From an uncultured Ileibacterium sp. (GTDB taxonomy: Bacteria; Bacillota; Clostridia; Peptostreptococcales; Anaerovoracaceae): 28,575 nucleotides of DNA. The DNA lies in assembly GCA_902488835.1 (NCBI GenBank), contig CABTXQ010000013.1, forward strand, positions 1-28,575, in the 5' to 3' direction. Below, piece after piece: positions 21,212 through 28,216 of the stretch; position 1 is the first letter of the stretch; every line of letters begins with the position of its first letter. A program made the position numbers and the translations under genes. Below the pieces are notes generated by a model. The model saw only the letters and a program-made list of their open reading frames with translations. It ran no database searches and was not told the origin of the DNA.

Positions 21212-21260
21212 GGTCTTCACCTCCTAAAAATGCTTGTTTAATATAATCTTTATGCATGTA

Positions 21261-21289
21261 ATTCTATCATTTTAACGTTTCTTTATCAA
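21261..21289 (-). promoter_or_regulatory. Promoter of the AmaP/Asp23 operon
   Basis: On the minus strand TTGATA (21284-21289), 17-base spacer, TAGAAT (21261-21266). It looks like a sigma-A promoter; I see no sigma-B-type boxes. It lies within 40 bases of the HtrA stop. Confidence 0.7.
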
Positions 21290-21298
21290 TTAAGCTCA

Positions 21299-22414
21299 TT
21301 AATATTTTATTTCATTTGAGTCTTGAAGTTTCACGCTTGCTACAACTTCTTTATTATTCCTCTTAACCTTTATTTTTACAGTATCTCCAACCTTATGATC
21401 CTGTATCTTCGAAATAAATGTATTTGCTCCCGATACATCCTCCCCATCAAGACTAATAATCATATCTCCCGATTTCAATCCTGCTTTTTTCGCATTATCT
21501 CCAATCACGTCCTTAATATATACTCCTGGGGAAGATAGCCCCACTTTTTCAACATCTTCCTCTGCAATATCATATATGCTTATACCTACGGCAGGTCTTC
21601 CGGTTACATGTCCATGCTCAATAATATCATCTATTATTGGTCCCACCTTATCAATTGGAAGTGCAAACCCAAGTCCTTCGACCCCTATTCCAGATGCCTT
21701 TGAATCGACTATTCCTATCAGTTCTCCCGTGCTGTTAAATAGACCTCCGCCGGAATTCCCGGGATTTATTGCAGCATCGGTCTGTAAAAGTGACAAAGAC
21801 ATTCCATCAACCTGTAATTTTCTATCAAGTGCACTTATAATTCCTTGAGTTGCTGTACCTCCAAGCTGTCCAAGTGGATTTCCTATTGCAACAGCCAGGT
21901 CACCAACTAATAATTCTTTACTCTTTCCAATTGTTACAGCCTTTAGCCCCTTCGCATCGATCTTAATAACGGATATATCATTTCTTTTATCGCTTCCTAC
22001 CAATTCCGCTCCATAGGTTGATCCGTCATGAAGCCTTACATTTATTGTGTCCGCTCCTTCAATCACGTGATGATTAGTTGCTATATATCCATCTTTATTA
22101 ACTATTACTCCGCTACCAGCTCCATCTTGATTGGTCCTTCCGAACAATGTTTGTGATTGTTTTGATGTATTTATTTCAACAACCGAATTCTTGTTAGCAT
22201 CCACAATCTGTGAAATTGTCATCTTGCTTCCGGTAACTTTTTCAAGGCTTGCATTGTTTAAATTTTTGTATCCCTTTTTCTCATTTATTCGATATATATA
22301 TGTTGCGGCAAAAGCCCCAATAATCGCAGCCAAAATCATGCCGAAGATAAATATTGTTAATAACGTACGCTTACTCATATAATTTGAATCATTATTACCA
22401 TTTCCGTAGTTCAT
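21299..22414 (-). CDS. htrA: HtrA/DegP-type serine protease with C-terminal PDZ domain
   Basis: Membrane-anchored quality-control protease of 371 residues acting outside the membrane. One N-terminal membrane helix lies at about 18-40. The trypsin-like domain has His116 (ATNHHVIEGA), Asp146 (RNDISVIKI) and Ser221 (NPGNSGGGL). A single PDZ domain covers about 270-360 (PGVYIKDVIGDNAKKAGLKSGDMIISLDG). The length fits single-PDZ Firmicutes HtrA. The ATG has AGAGG 5 nt upstream. It is followed immediately by the AmaP operon promoter, so two envelope-stress units are neighbours. No obvious CssR-type operator was recognised upstream. Confidence 0.95.
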   Translation of the reverse strand: MNYGNGNNDSNYMSKRTLLTIFIFGMILAAIIGAFAATYIYRINEKKGYKNLNNASLEKVTGSKMTISQIVDANKNSVVEINTSKQSQTLFGRTNQDGAGSGVIVNKDGYIATNHHVIEGADTINVRLHDGSTYGAELVGSDKRNDISVIKIDAKGLKAVTIGKSKELLVGDLAVAIGNPLGQLGGTATQGIISALDRKLQVDGMSLSLLQTDAAINPGNSGGGLFNSTGELIGIVDSKASGIGVEGLGFALPIDKVGPIIDDIIEHGHVTGRPAVGISIYDIAEEDVEKVGLSSPGVYIKDVIGDNAKKAGLKSGDMIISLDGEDVSGANTFISKIQDHKVGDTVKIKVKRNNKEVVASVKLQDSNEIKY

Positions 22415-22531
22415 AAATACCTCTCACGCCTAAAATATTGATATATCACTATTATTTATTATGCAGAGAATTTAATCAAATTTTTGTATTATTTGTGTTT
22501 TTAATATGTTTATTGATTTTATTATAAAAAA

Positions 22532-22561
22532 ACTGCCCTAATGCTTTTACAAAAGAGCAGT
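22532..22561 (-). terminator. Terminator after metNIQ
   Basis: Minus-strand ACTGCTC and GGGCAGT (7 bp with one G-U) close around an inner TTTT/AAAA pairing, then seven T follow. It begins about 14 bases past the metQ stop. Confidence 0.8.
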
Positions 22562-22575
22562 CTTTTAATTTATAT

Positions 22576-23403
22576 TTATTTGCTGAATTTAGGTATTACA
22601 GTTCCCTGATATTTTTCTTCGATGAATTTCTTTACCTTATCGCTATGAAGTGCTTTTATGAGAACTTCTATTTTCTTTGAATCCTTATCTCCCTTATTTA
22701 CTGCAATTATATTTGCATATTTAAGTGCCGCTTCTGAGTCGCTTGACTCACTTGCAATTCTGTCAGCCGCTGTAAGTTTTGCTCCAAGTGCAAAGTTACC
22801 GTTAATAACTCCAAGTGCAACGTCTGGAAGAGTCTTTGGAACTATTGCTGCATCAATTTCTTCAATCTCAACATTCTTTGGATTTGATACTATATCTTTC
22901 TTGGTTGCTTCAAGGCCGACCCCATCTTTAAGTTTGATTATTCCCTGAGATTCGAGAAGAAGTAATGCTCTTGCTTCGTTTGTCGTATCGTTAGGTACTG
23001 CAATTTTATCTCCGCTAGTTAGTTCATCAAAGGATTTCTTCTTGCCCTTATATACTCCAAGTGCTTCAAAGTGTTCCACTCCTGCAACTTCTATATCTGT
23101 CTTGTTTTTCTTATTATAGTCTATGAGATATGGTTCGTGCTGGAAGAAGTTTGCATCAATATCTCCATCTGTCAATGCCTGGTTAGGTTTTACGTAGTCA
23201 TCAAATTCTTTTATTTCTAGAGTGTATCCTTCTTTTTCAATTTCTTCTCTTGCCTCTTCAAGGATCTCTGCGTGAGGTGTTGGAGATGCTCCAACTATGA
23301 TTTTTTTATCATCTTTCTTACCATTTTTGCATCCTGTCAGTGCAGCAGTTGCAAACACCAATGTTGCAATTAATATAATTCCGAGTAATCTGTTTCTTTT
23401 CAT
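22576..23403 (-). CDS. metQ: MetQ: methionine-binding lipoprotein of the ABC importer
   Basis: Substrate-binding lipoprotein of 275 residues. Signal peptide with lipobox LTGC (22-25, lipidated Cys25), then the NlpA/MetQ fold: VGASPTPHAEILEEAREEIEKEGYTLEIKEFDDYVKPNQALTDGDIDANFFQHEPYL is the family hallmark. Captures methionine, possibly also its D-isomer or related sulfur compounds, outside the membrane. It is the last gene of metN-metI-metQ, 18 bases after metI, and is followed by a terminator. The Met-rich leader peptide supports a methionine-related substrate. Confidence 0.93.
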   Translation of the reverse strand: MKRNRLLGIILIATLVFATAALTGCKNGKKDDKKIIVGASPTPHAEILEEAREEIEKEGYTLEIKEFDDYVKPNQALTDGDIDANFFQHEPYLIDYNKKNKTDIEVAGVEHFEALGVYKGKKKSFDELTSGDKIAVPNDTTNEARALLLLESQGIIKLKDGVGLEATKKDIVSNPKNVEIEEIDAAIVPKTLPDVALGVINGNFALGAKLTAADRIASESSDSEAALKYANIIAVNKGDKDSKKIEVLIKALHSDKVKKFIEEKYQGTVIPKFSK

Positions 23404-23421
23404 TTTAATTTTCCTCCTGAT

Positions 23422-24066
23422 CTAAATTCTGTTATCTAGTTTTTTTGAAATATAATTTCCTATCGACTGCAGCAACTGTACTAGCAGTACCAGGATTATT
23501 ACCGTTATCCACATCGTCTTAGAGTCATATCTATAAAGTCCATATTTGATTGCTATATCTCCAAGTCCTCCGCCTCCAACAACGCCTGCCATCGCTGAAT
23601 ATCCCAAGATTGTTATCGTTGAAACTGCCGCTCCGACAAGTAATGCAGGCCTTGCCTCGAGAAGAAGAACCTTTGATATTATCTGCATATTGCTAGCCCC
23701 CATCGACTGTGCCGCTTCAATTACACCCGGATCGACTTCCCTAAGCTCTGATTCAACAAGCCTTGCTACAAAAGGTACAGCTGCAACGACGAGTACTGCT
23801 ACAGTTGCCGACGTTCCTATCCCTGTTCCTATTACAATTCTAACATAGGGCATAAGTGCTATCATAAGGATGAGGAAAGGTACCGATCTGACAATATTTA
23901 CAATAAATCCCATCACCTTATTGTATGTCGGACGTGGACTTATTCCGTCAGGTGCCGTAACTACCAGTGACACTCCTATTGGAAGACCGAAGAGATACGA
24001 AAGTGCCGTAGCTCCTAATGTCATATAAAGTGTATCCCATATGCCTTGAATTAACATTTCCGTCAT
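23422..24066 (-). CDS. metI: MetI: methionine ABC importer permease
   Basis: A 214-residue inner-membrane permease with about five helices. The EAA loop that contacts MetN is in VIEAAQSMGASNMQIISKVLLLEARPALLVG (about 126-155). N-terminal LIQGIWDTLYMTLGATALSYLFGLPIG is typical of the MetI family. Its ATG overlaps the metN stop (TAATG), implying translational coupling, with AAGGAGG upstream. The length matches other MetI proteins. Confidence 0.94.
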   Translation of the reverse strand: MTEMLIQGIWDTLYMTLGATALSYLFGLPIGVSLVVTAPDGISPRPTYNKVMGFIVNIVRSVPFLILMIALMPYVRIVIGTGIGTSATVAVLVVAAVPFVARLVESELREVDPGVIEAAQSMGASNMQIISKVLLLEARPALLVGAAVSTITILGYSAMAGVVGGGGLGDIAIKYGLYRYDSKTMWITVIILVLLVQLLQSIGNYISKKLDNRI

Positions 24067-25118
24067 TATGATTCCTCCTTTCTATGAATGTTTTCTTCTG
24101 AATTTTCGTCGCCTTCTTCGAGTTCAATAAATGTTACATTGTTCTCTTTCAAAAATTCCTTTTGTCTTTTCGCTATATTTTCATCTTCAGAAAGTCCTAT
24201 TATCATCTGCCCTTTCTGGTTTTCCCCAACGCTTTCCATCCTCGCGTAGAGAATGTTAACCGGTGCTCTTAGCTCTATTATCATGTTTGCAATTACGGGA
24301 TCATATGCTCTGTTATCGTCAAAAGCTAGTCTAACGCGATTTTTTACAGATGTACGCATGTTCCTATCCGGTTCATCCTCTTTCTGGAAAAACAGTTTTC
24401 TTCCAGCTTGAGACTTAGGTTTTTTGAAAACTGATTCTACAGTTCCCGATTCCACAATCTCTCCCTTTTCTATAATTGCAACCTTATTACATATCTGTCT
24501 TACAACTTCCATCTCATGTGTTATAACTATTATCGTTATCTTATAATCTCTATTGATTTTTTTTAATAGACGGAGTATTGATTTTGTCGTATCCGGGTCA
24601 AGAGCCGATGTAGCCTCATCACATAGAAGCACTTTTGGATTTGTAGACAATGCTCTCGCTATCGCAACCCTCTGCTTCTGACCTCCTGATAGCTGTGATG
24701 GATATGACAGAGCTCTGTCCTTAAGGTCAACAAGTTCTAACAGTTCCGCCGCTCTTTTCTCCGCTTCTTTTTTTGGAACTCCACCGATTTCAAGTGGAAA
24801 AGATACGTTTCTCAAAACATTCCTTTGCATGAGAAGGTTAAACTGCTGAAAAATCATCGCTATTTCCTTTCTCTTGGAATTGAGATCTTTTCGTTTCCTA
24901 TCCGTTAACTCCTCTCCATCAAACACTACCTTGCCCTCTGTCGGTATCTCAAGCAGGTTCATACACCTTACGAGAGTGCTCTTCCCTGCTCCGGACAACC
25001 CGATAATTCCGTATATATCGCCCTCTTCAACTTCAAGATTGATATTGCTAAGGGCATTTACCTTCCCTGCCCTTGTATTAAATTCTTTGCTTACTCCCTG
25101 TAGCGAAATAATACTCAA
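24066..25118 (-). CDS. metN: MetN: methionine ABC importer ATPase with C-terminal NIL domain
   Basis: ATP-hydrolysing subunit of the methionine importer, 350 residues. Walker A is GLSGAGKST (40-48), the signature LSGGQKQRVAIARAL lies near 143-157, and Walker B VLLCDEATSALD follows near 164-175. The C-terminal part (about 265-340) is the NIL domain that in E. coli MetN binds methionine and inhibits transport (trans-inhibition). The start is a TTG at 25118 with AAGGAG 7 nt upstream; no ATG fits. Expression is probably controlled in the leader upstream: Met-rich peptide, candidate antiterminator and terminator. Confidence 0.95.
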   Translation of the reverse strand: MSIISLQGVSKEFNTRAGKVNALSNINLEVEEGDIYGIIGLSGAGKSTLVRCMNLLEIPTEGKVVFDGEELTDRKRKDLNSKRKEIAMIFQQFNLLMQRNVLRNVSFPLEIGGVPKKEAEKRAAELLELVDLKDRALSYPSQLSGGQKQRVAIARALSTNPKVLLCDEATSALDPDTTKSILRLLKKINRDYKITIIVITHEMEVVRQICNKVAIIEKGEIVESGTVESVFKKPKSQAGRKLFFQKEDEPDRNMRTSVKNRVRLAFDDNRAYDPVIANMIIELRAPVNILYARMESVGENQKGQMIIGLSEDENIAKRQKEFLKENNVTFIELEEGDENSEENIHRKEES

Positions 25119-25147
25119 TTTTTTTCTCCTTCCTCGGATAAATAAAA

Positions 25148-25171
25148 AAGCGGGTCTCTAACGACCCGCTT
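25148..25171 (-). terminator. Leader terminator (attenuator) of metNIQ
   Basis: Perfect 9-bp stem (AAGCGGGTC and GACCCGCTT) with loop GTTAGA on the minus strand, followed by TTTTATTT. It ends 29 bases before metN, so every transcript from the promoter at 25395-25423 must pass it. It is the strongest terminator in the window by stem quality. Confidence 0.88.
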
Positions 25172-25226
25172 CACGTTCTCATCATCTGGCACATACATAC
25201 CACGATAAAAATAATAGCTATTATCC

Positions 25227-25241
25227 ACAGATTCTGTTAGA
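25227..25241 (-). promoter_or_regulatory. Candidate antiterminator strand of the metNIQ leader
   Basis: Minus-strand UCUAAC-AGA-AUCUGU. UCUAAC is fully complementary to the terminator loop GUUAGA, and AUCUGU pairs (three G-U) with GCGGGU of the terminator's 5' arm, with a small internal loop between. The segment starts 9 nt after the leader-peptide stop, so a ribosome finishing the peptide would cover its beginning. The pairing was found by eye only. Confidence 0.5.
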
Positions 25242-25249
25242 TTAATTAC

Positions 25250-25333
25250 CTATTTAAGTTGGCGGCGGCACATGCACATGCCCATCATATTCATTTCCAT
25301 CATTGCTATATTGCTGTAATAATTATTAGACAT
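25250..25333 (-). CDS. Methionine-rich leader peptide of metNIQ
   Basis: A 27-codon open frame with start ATG at 25331-25333 and stop TAG at 25250-25252. AAAGGAGG lies 9 nt upstream, as good as any site in the window. It contains eight Met and two Cys; residues 11-22 read MMEMNMMGMCMC, followed by Arg-Arg. It lies between a strong promoter and the terminator in front of the methionine importer genes. The likely role is regulatory: ribosome stalling at Met (or Cys) codons when charged tRNA is scarce would change leader folding and permit transcription into metN. A structural role for the peptide, such as metal binding, is possible but less likely given the context. Confidence 0.75.
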   Translation of the reverse strand: MSNNYYSNIAMMEMNMMGMCMCRRQLK

Positions 25334-25394
25334 GATTGCCTGCCTCCTTTCTTAGTAATTAATCGTATTTTCTATCTAATTATCTTGTATGTGA

Positions 25395-25423
25395 AATATA
25401 CCAATGTTTTTTATGTTTGTCAA
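25395..25423 (-). promoter_or_regulatory. Promoter of the metNIQ leader and operon
   Basis: On the minus strand TTGACA (25418-25423), 17-base spacer, TATATT (25395-25400). Transcription would start near 25388, giving about 55 nt before the leader peptide and about 270 nt before metN. Confidence 0.85.
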
Positions 25424-25430
25424 TATCTTT

Positions 25431-25446
25431 TTGTAATTTTTTACAA
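25431..25446. promoter_or_regulatory. Inverted repeat TTGTAA-N4-TTACAA between divergent promoters
   Basis: Perfect 6-4-6 inverted repeat located 7 bases upstream of the metNIQ -35 box and about 20 bases upstream of the tRNA-Arg extended -10. It has the size of a repressor or activator site; its binding protein is unknown. Confidence 0.4.
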
Positions 25447-25466
25447 TATTTTTATTTGCACCTATT

Positions 25467-25475
25467 TGCTATAAT
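25467..25475 (+). promoter_or_regulatory. Extended -10 promoter of tRNA-Arg
   Basis: TGC-TATAAT at 25467-25475 lies about 20 bases before the mature tRNA 5' end. No good -35 box is seen at the usual spacing. Confidence 0.6.
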
Positions 25476-25494
25476 GTATAAGTAGTTTCTATAT

Positions 25495-25570
25495 GCACCG
25501 GTAGCTCAGGGGATAGAGTAGCACACTCCGAATGTGTTGGCCGTGAGTTCGAATCTCACTCGGTGCACCA
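25495..25570 (+). tRNA. tRNA-Arg (anticodon CCG)
   Basis: Complete cloverleaf: acceptor GCACCGG/TCGGTGC, D arm AGCTC..GAG, anticodon stem GCACA/TGTGT with loop CTCCGAA giving anticodon CCG (codon CGG), T arm GTGAG-TTCGAAT-CTCAC. The discriminator A and CCA are encoded (25567-25570). I see no terminator before the transporter 31 bases downstream, so the two may be co-transcribed. Confidence 0.95.
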
Positions 25571-25601
25571 AAATAATTAATTTCTTTATATGGAGGTATT
25601 A

Positions 25602-26528
25602 ATGCTAAAGAAAGTAATAAATGGAGAATTGAAGCTTTCAATGGCTGCATCTGATATGCTTTTCGCTCTTGCCATAATAGTAAGATCTTCTGCACTTCTT
25701 TTTAGTGCAATAGCGATGAGAAATCTTGCTCCGTTTAATGTTCTTGCTGTAAGATTTTTGCTTGCTTTTGTCATATTATTTATTCTTTTCAGAAAACGCT
25801 TTATGAGTCTAAGTAAAACAAACTTTATTTACGGTCTTGCTGTTGGACTTTCTTTTTTCTCATGTATGGCATTTGAAATGTTTGCTCTCAAATATGCACC
25901 TTCATCAAAGGTAGCCTTCCTAGAGAACTTGGCAATGGTCTTTGTGCCTTTAATTGATGCAGTTCTCCTTCGTTCTTTACCGAAATTTTCTGCAATACTT
26001 AGTGCATTTATCGCAATGATAGGTGTTGCTCTCCTCACGCTTGGCGAGAGTGGTAAGATGACATTATCAAAGGGCGAGATTCTTGCAATCCTTGCAGCCT
26101 TCGGATTTGCAGTCACAATTATAGTAACTGACCGAGTTACGAAAAAGGGAGACAGCTTTATGATAGGTGTAGTTCAGGTAGGCGTTATTGGTGTAGCAAG
26201 CCTAATCTGCTCATTTATATTCGAATCTTTCAGTCTACCGTCATCACTTGACCAGTGGGGAGCAATTATTTATCTCGCTCTAGTTGCAACTTGCATAGGA
26301 TTCGTAATACAGCCTATAGCCCAGAGCGGCACCACCTCGGAACACACGGGATTGATATCTTCTCTTAATCCTGTAGTTGCTGCAATACTCGGTGCAATAT
26401 TTCTTGGAGAGAGATTCGGCGCTAAGGGAATACTCGGAGCAGCCCTTATACTTACAGCAATTCTAATACAAAATTATCTTGAGAAGGTATCGCAAAAAAG
26501 AACTATACCAAAAGATGACCGCATCTAG
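25602..26528 (+). CDS. EamA/DMT-superfamily transporter
   Basis: A 308-residue inner-membrane carrier with ten predicted helices in two EamA halves (about residues 13-138 and 155-295). Conserved features include the end of the first half (ALKYAPSSKVAFLENLAMVFVPLIDAVLL) and the matching SSLNPVVAAILGAIFLGERF in the second. DMT carriers export or import small metabolites; substrate unknown. GGAGG lies 5 nt before the ATG at 25602, so an earlier in-frame ATG at 25590, which contains that site, is not used. Its TAG stop shares the CTAG sequence with the stop of the convergent transporter. Confidence 0.9.
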   Translation: MLKKVINGELKLSMAASDMLFALAIIVRSSALLFSAIAMRNLAPFNVLAVRFLLAFVILFILFRKRFMSLSKTNFIYGLAVGLSFFSCMAFEMFALKYAPSSKVAFLENLAMVFVPLIDAVLLRSLPKFSAILSAFIAMIGVALLTLGESGKMTLSKGEILAILAAFGFAVTIIVTDRVTKKGDSFMIGVVQVGVIGVASLICSFIFESFSLPSSLDQWGAIIYLALVATCIGFVIQPIAQSGTTSEHTGLISSLNPVVAAILGAIFLGERFGAKGILGAALILTAILIQNYLEKVSQKRTIPKDDRI

Positions 26529-27496
26529 GCTTCTTTCTTTGATTTTTTATCAGGAATTTGCGCCAGTGCGGTTGCAAAAAATATTACAGCACATCCAAGA
26601 AGTTCTTTCCCTGTCATTCGTTCACCCAGAAGAAGCACTCCGAAAATCATTGCAAAGATTGATTCCGTGCTCATGACAAGAGACGCAACCGTAGGGTTCG
26701 TCTTTTTTTGTCCTATTATCTGCAATGTGAAGCAGAGTGCTCCAGGAAGGAGTGCAGAGTACATGAGTGGTTTTATCCCGTCAAGTATATAGACAAATGA
26801 AGGATTTTCTACAAAGATTGAAACCCCTACATTTGTTATGCCACAGACAAACATCTGAAGCATTGAAAGAAGAATAGGATTAGTCCTGTGAGAATATATT
26901 CCTACAACATTTATCTGGAGTGCGAAAAAAAGTGCACTTATTACTATTATAATATCTCCTTTTGATATGCCTCCTGCATCCTTGTTAAGGCTTAGTAATG
27001 CAAATCCGATAAGAGCTATTACAACACATACCCAGAGCTTTATGCCGACTTTTCTTCCAAGTAGTATCCCTATAATCGGAACCAAGATTACATATAATAT
27101 AGTTAAAAATCCGGCTTTTCCTACCGGTACCATCTTTATACCAATCTGCTGTATCCCTGCTCCTAATGAAGTAAGCAGCCCACACGAAATACCTGCAGCA
27201 AAAATATCTCTACGTCTTTTATCTATGATTCTAACAGCTTCCTTTTCAATATTACCTTCAAAGGATTTATCAATAGCAAGCAAGGCCATAGTCCTATCTA
27301 TTGAATAAAAGCCTGAACGCTTTGAACTCACCAATGCTACCGGCATAAGAACAAATGATGCAATAAGCATCCTTGTTCCATTAAAGAGAAGTGGTCCCAT
27401 ATGGAACATTCCGACCTTCTGTGCAATTAAGCCAGATCCCCATATGCATGCCGTAATAAGTAGTAAAATTGTTCCACGCAAGCTGTTTTCTTTCAT
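26525..27496 (-). CDS. EamA/DMT-superfamily transporter
   Basis: A 323-residue carrier with ten helices in two EamA halves. It starts with the typical RGTILLLITACIWGSGLIAQKVGMFHMGPLLFNGTRML and ends with SLVMSTESIFAMIFGVLLLGERMTGKELLGCAVIFFATALAQI. A charged loop (about 78-98, with KSFEGNIEKEAVRIIDKRRRD) between early helices is longer than usual. Substrate unknown. It is convergent with, and only distantly similar to, the other DMT gene, so they are not a recent duplicate. AAGG lies 13 nt before the ATG, a weak site. Confidence 0.9.
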   Translation of the reverse strand: MKENSLRGTILLLITACIWGSGLIAQKVGMFHMGPLLFNGTRMLIASFVLMPVALVSSKRSGFYSIDRTMALLAIDKSFEGNIEKEAVRIIDKRRRDIFAAGISCGLLTSLGAGIQQIGIKMVPVGKAGFLTILYVILVPIIGILLGRKVGIKLWVCVVIALIGFALLSLNKDAGGISKGDIIIVISALFFALQINVVGIYSHRTNPILLSMLQMFVCGITNVGVSIFVENPSFVYILDGIKPLMYSALLPGALCFTLQIIGQKKTNPTVASLVMSTESIFAMIFGVLLLGERMTGKELLGCAVIFFATALAQIPDKKSKKEA

Positions 27497-27542
27497 TATT
27501 GTAGATATACCTTATTTAACCTTTCATAATATTAGCCTCTAC

Positions 27543-27571
27543 AGTATACACTCTATTGACTGCATAATAAA
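27543..27571 (-). promoter_or_regulatory. Possible promoter of the minus-strand DMT gene
   Basis: Minus-strand TTTATT (27566-27571), 17-base spacer, TATACT (27543-27548). The -35 match is modest. It is back to back with the rplM promoter. Confidence 0.35.
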
Positions 27572-27580
27572 GATTCTTCC

Positions 27581-27609
27581 TTGACTTTATTTATTTCACA
27601 TAATATAAT
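27581..27609 (+). promoter_or_regulatory. Promoter of the rplM-rpsI operon
   Basis: TTGACT (27581-27586), 17-base spacer, TATAAT (27604-27609). It leaves a leader of about 155 nt before rplM. Confidence 0.85.
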
Positions 27610-27615
27610 CATTTA

Positions 27616-27770
27616 GCTTGTCGCATTGTTTTTTGCACAGGCACTCGGGACAGGGTAATCCGGGTTCCGAAACTATTGTTATAGTAAGTTGAAAAAGTTG
27701 GAAATTTCCAACCCAGTAAACTATGCCGAAACAAATCCATATGGATTCAAGTAGGTAGAAGGGAGTTATT
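27616..27770 (+). promoter_or_regulatory. Structured 5' leader of rplM (candidate L13 autoregulatory leader)
   Basis: Contains two perfect palindromes, GTTGGAAATTTCCAAC (27697-27712) and AATCCATATGGATT (27734-27747), and a longer-range pairing TCGGGA (27645-27650) with TTCCGA (27665-27670). L13-binding leaders are known before rplM in Firmicutes. I infer this class from position and structure, not from an alignment. Confidence 0.45.
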
Positions 27771-28199
27771 ATGAAATCGTATATTGCAAAGCCTAAAGAA
27801 GTCGAGCATAATTGGTATGTTATCGATGCAGATGGAAAAACGCTTGGAAAACTGGCTTCTGAAACGGCTTCAATTCTAAGAGGTAAGAAAAAACCGACTT
27901 ACACACCTCATGTCGACTGCGGCGATTACGTAATTGTTATCAATGCAGAGAAGGTTCACGTTACCGGTAAGAAAGAAAGTAAAAAGATTTATAAGAGCTA
28001 TAGCGGATTTCCAGGTGGTCTCAAAGAAATCACTCTCGGTGAGATGCGTGCAAAAAAGCCTGAGGAAATCATTCGCCATGCTGTAAAGGGAATGATGCCT
28101 AAAGGTAAACTTGGAAGACAGATGTACAAGAAACTTAAAGTATATGCAGGTCCGGATCATCCACATGCAGCTCAGAATCCACAGGAATGGACATTTTAG
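27771..28199 (+). CDS. rplM: 50S ribosomal protein L13
   Basis: Large-subunit ribosomal protein of 142 residues, the normal length. Starts with KSYIAKPKEVEHNWYVIDADGKTLGKLASETASILRGKKKPTYTPHVDCGDYVIVINAEKVHVTG, and has the signature PEEIIRHAVKGMMPKGKLGRQMYKKLKVYAGPDHPHAAQNP. The ATG has GGGAG 5 nt upstream. It is followed 17 bases later by rpsI, the usual bacterial gene pair. Confidence 0.98.
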   Translation: MKSYIAKPKEVEHNWYVIDADGKTLGKLASETASILRGKKKPTYTPHVDCGDYVIVINAEKVHVTGKKESKKIYKSYSGFPGGLKEITLGEMRAKKPEEIIRHAVKGMMPKGKLGRQMYKKLKVYAGPDHPHAAQNPQEWTF

Positions 28200-28216
28200 G
28201 AAGGAGGAGAAGATAA

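Noticed and set aside
25119..25400. SAM riboswitch or T-box in the metNIQ leader
   Set aside because: I looked for S-box core elements (GGUGGAGGGACUGGCC-like, GAAACCCGGCAACC-like) and the T-box sequence UGGNACCGCG; neither is present.
25259..25474. Plus-strand 71-codon frame beginning with a His-rich stretch (MAAAHAHAHHIHFHH)
   Set aside because: The His/Ala run is simply the reverse complement of the ATG/TGC codons of the Met-rich leader peptide. It has no ribosome-binding site and would run through both divergent promoters.
27721..27762. Short frame MPKQIHMDSSR in the rplM leader
   Set aside because: It has no ribosome-binding site and overlaps a palindrome better explained as RNA structure.
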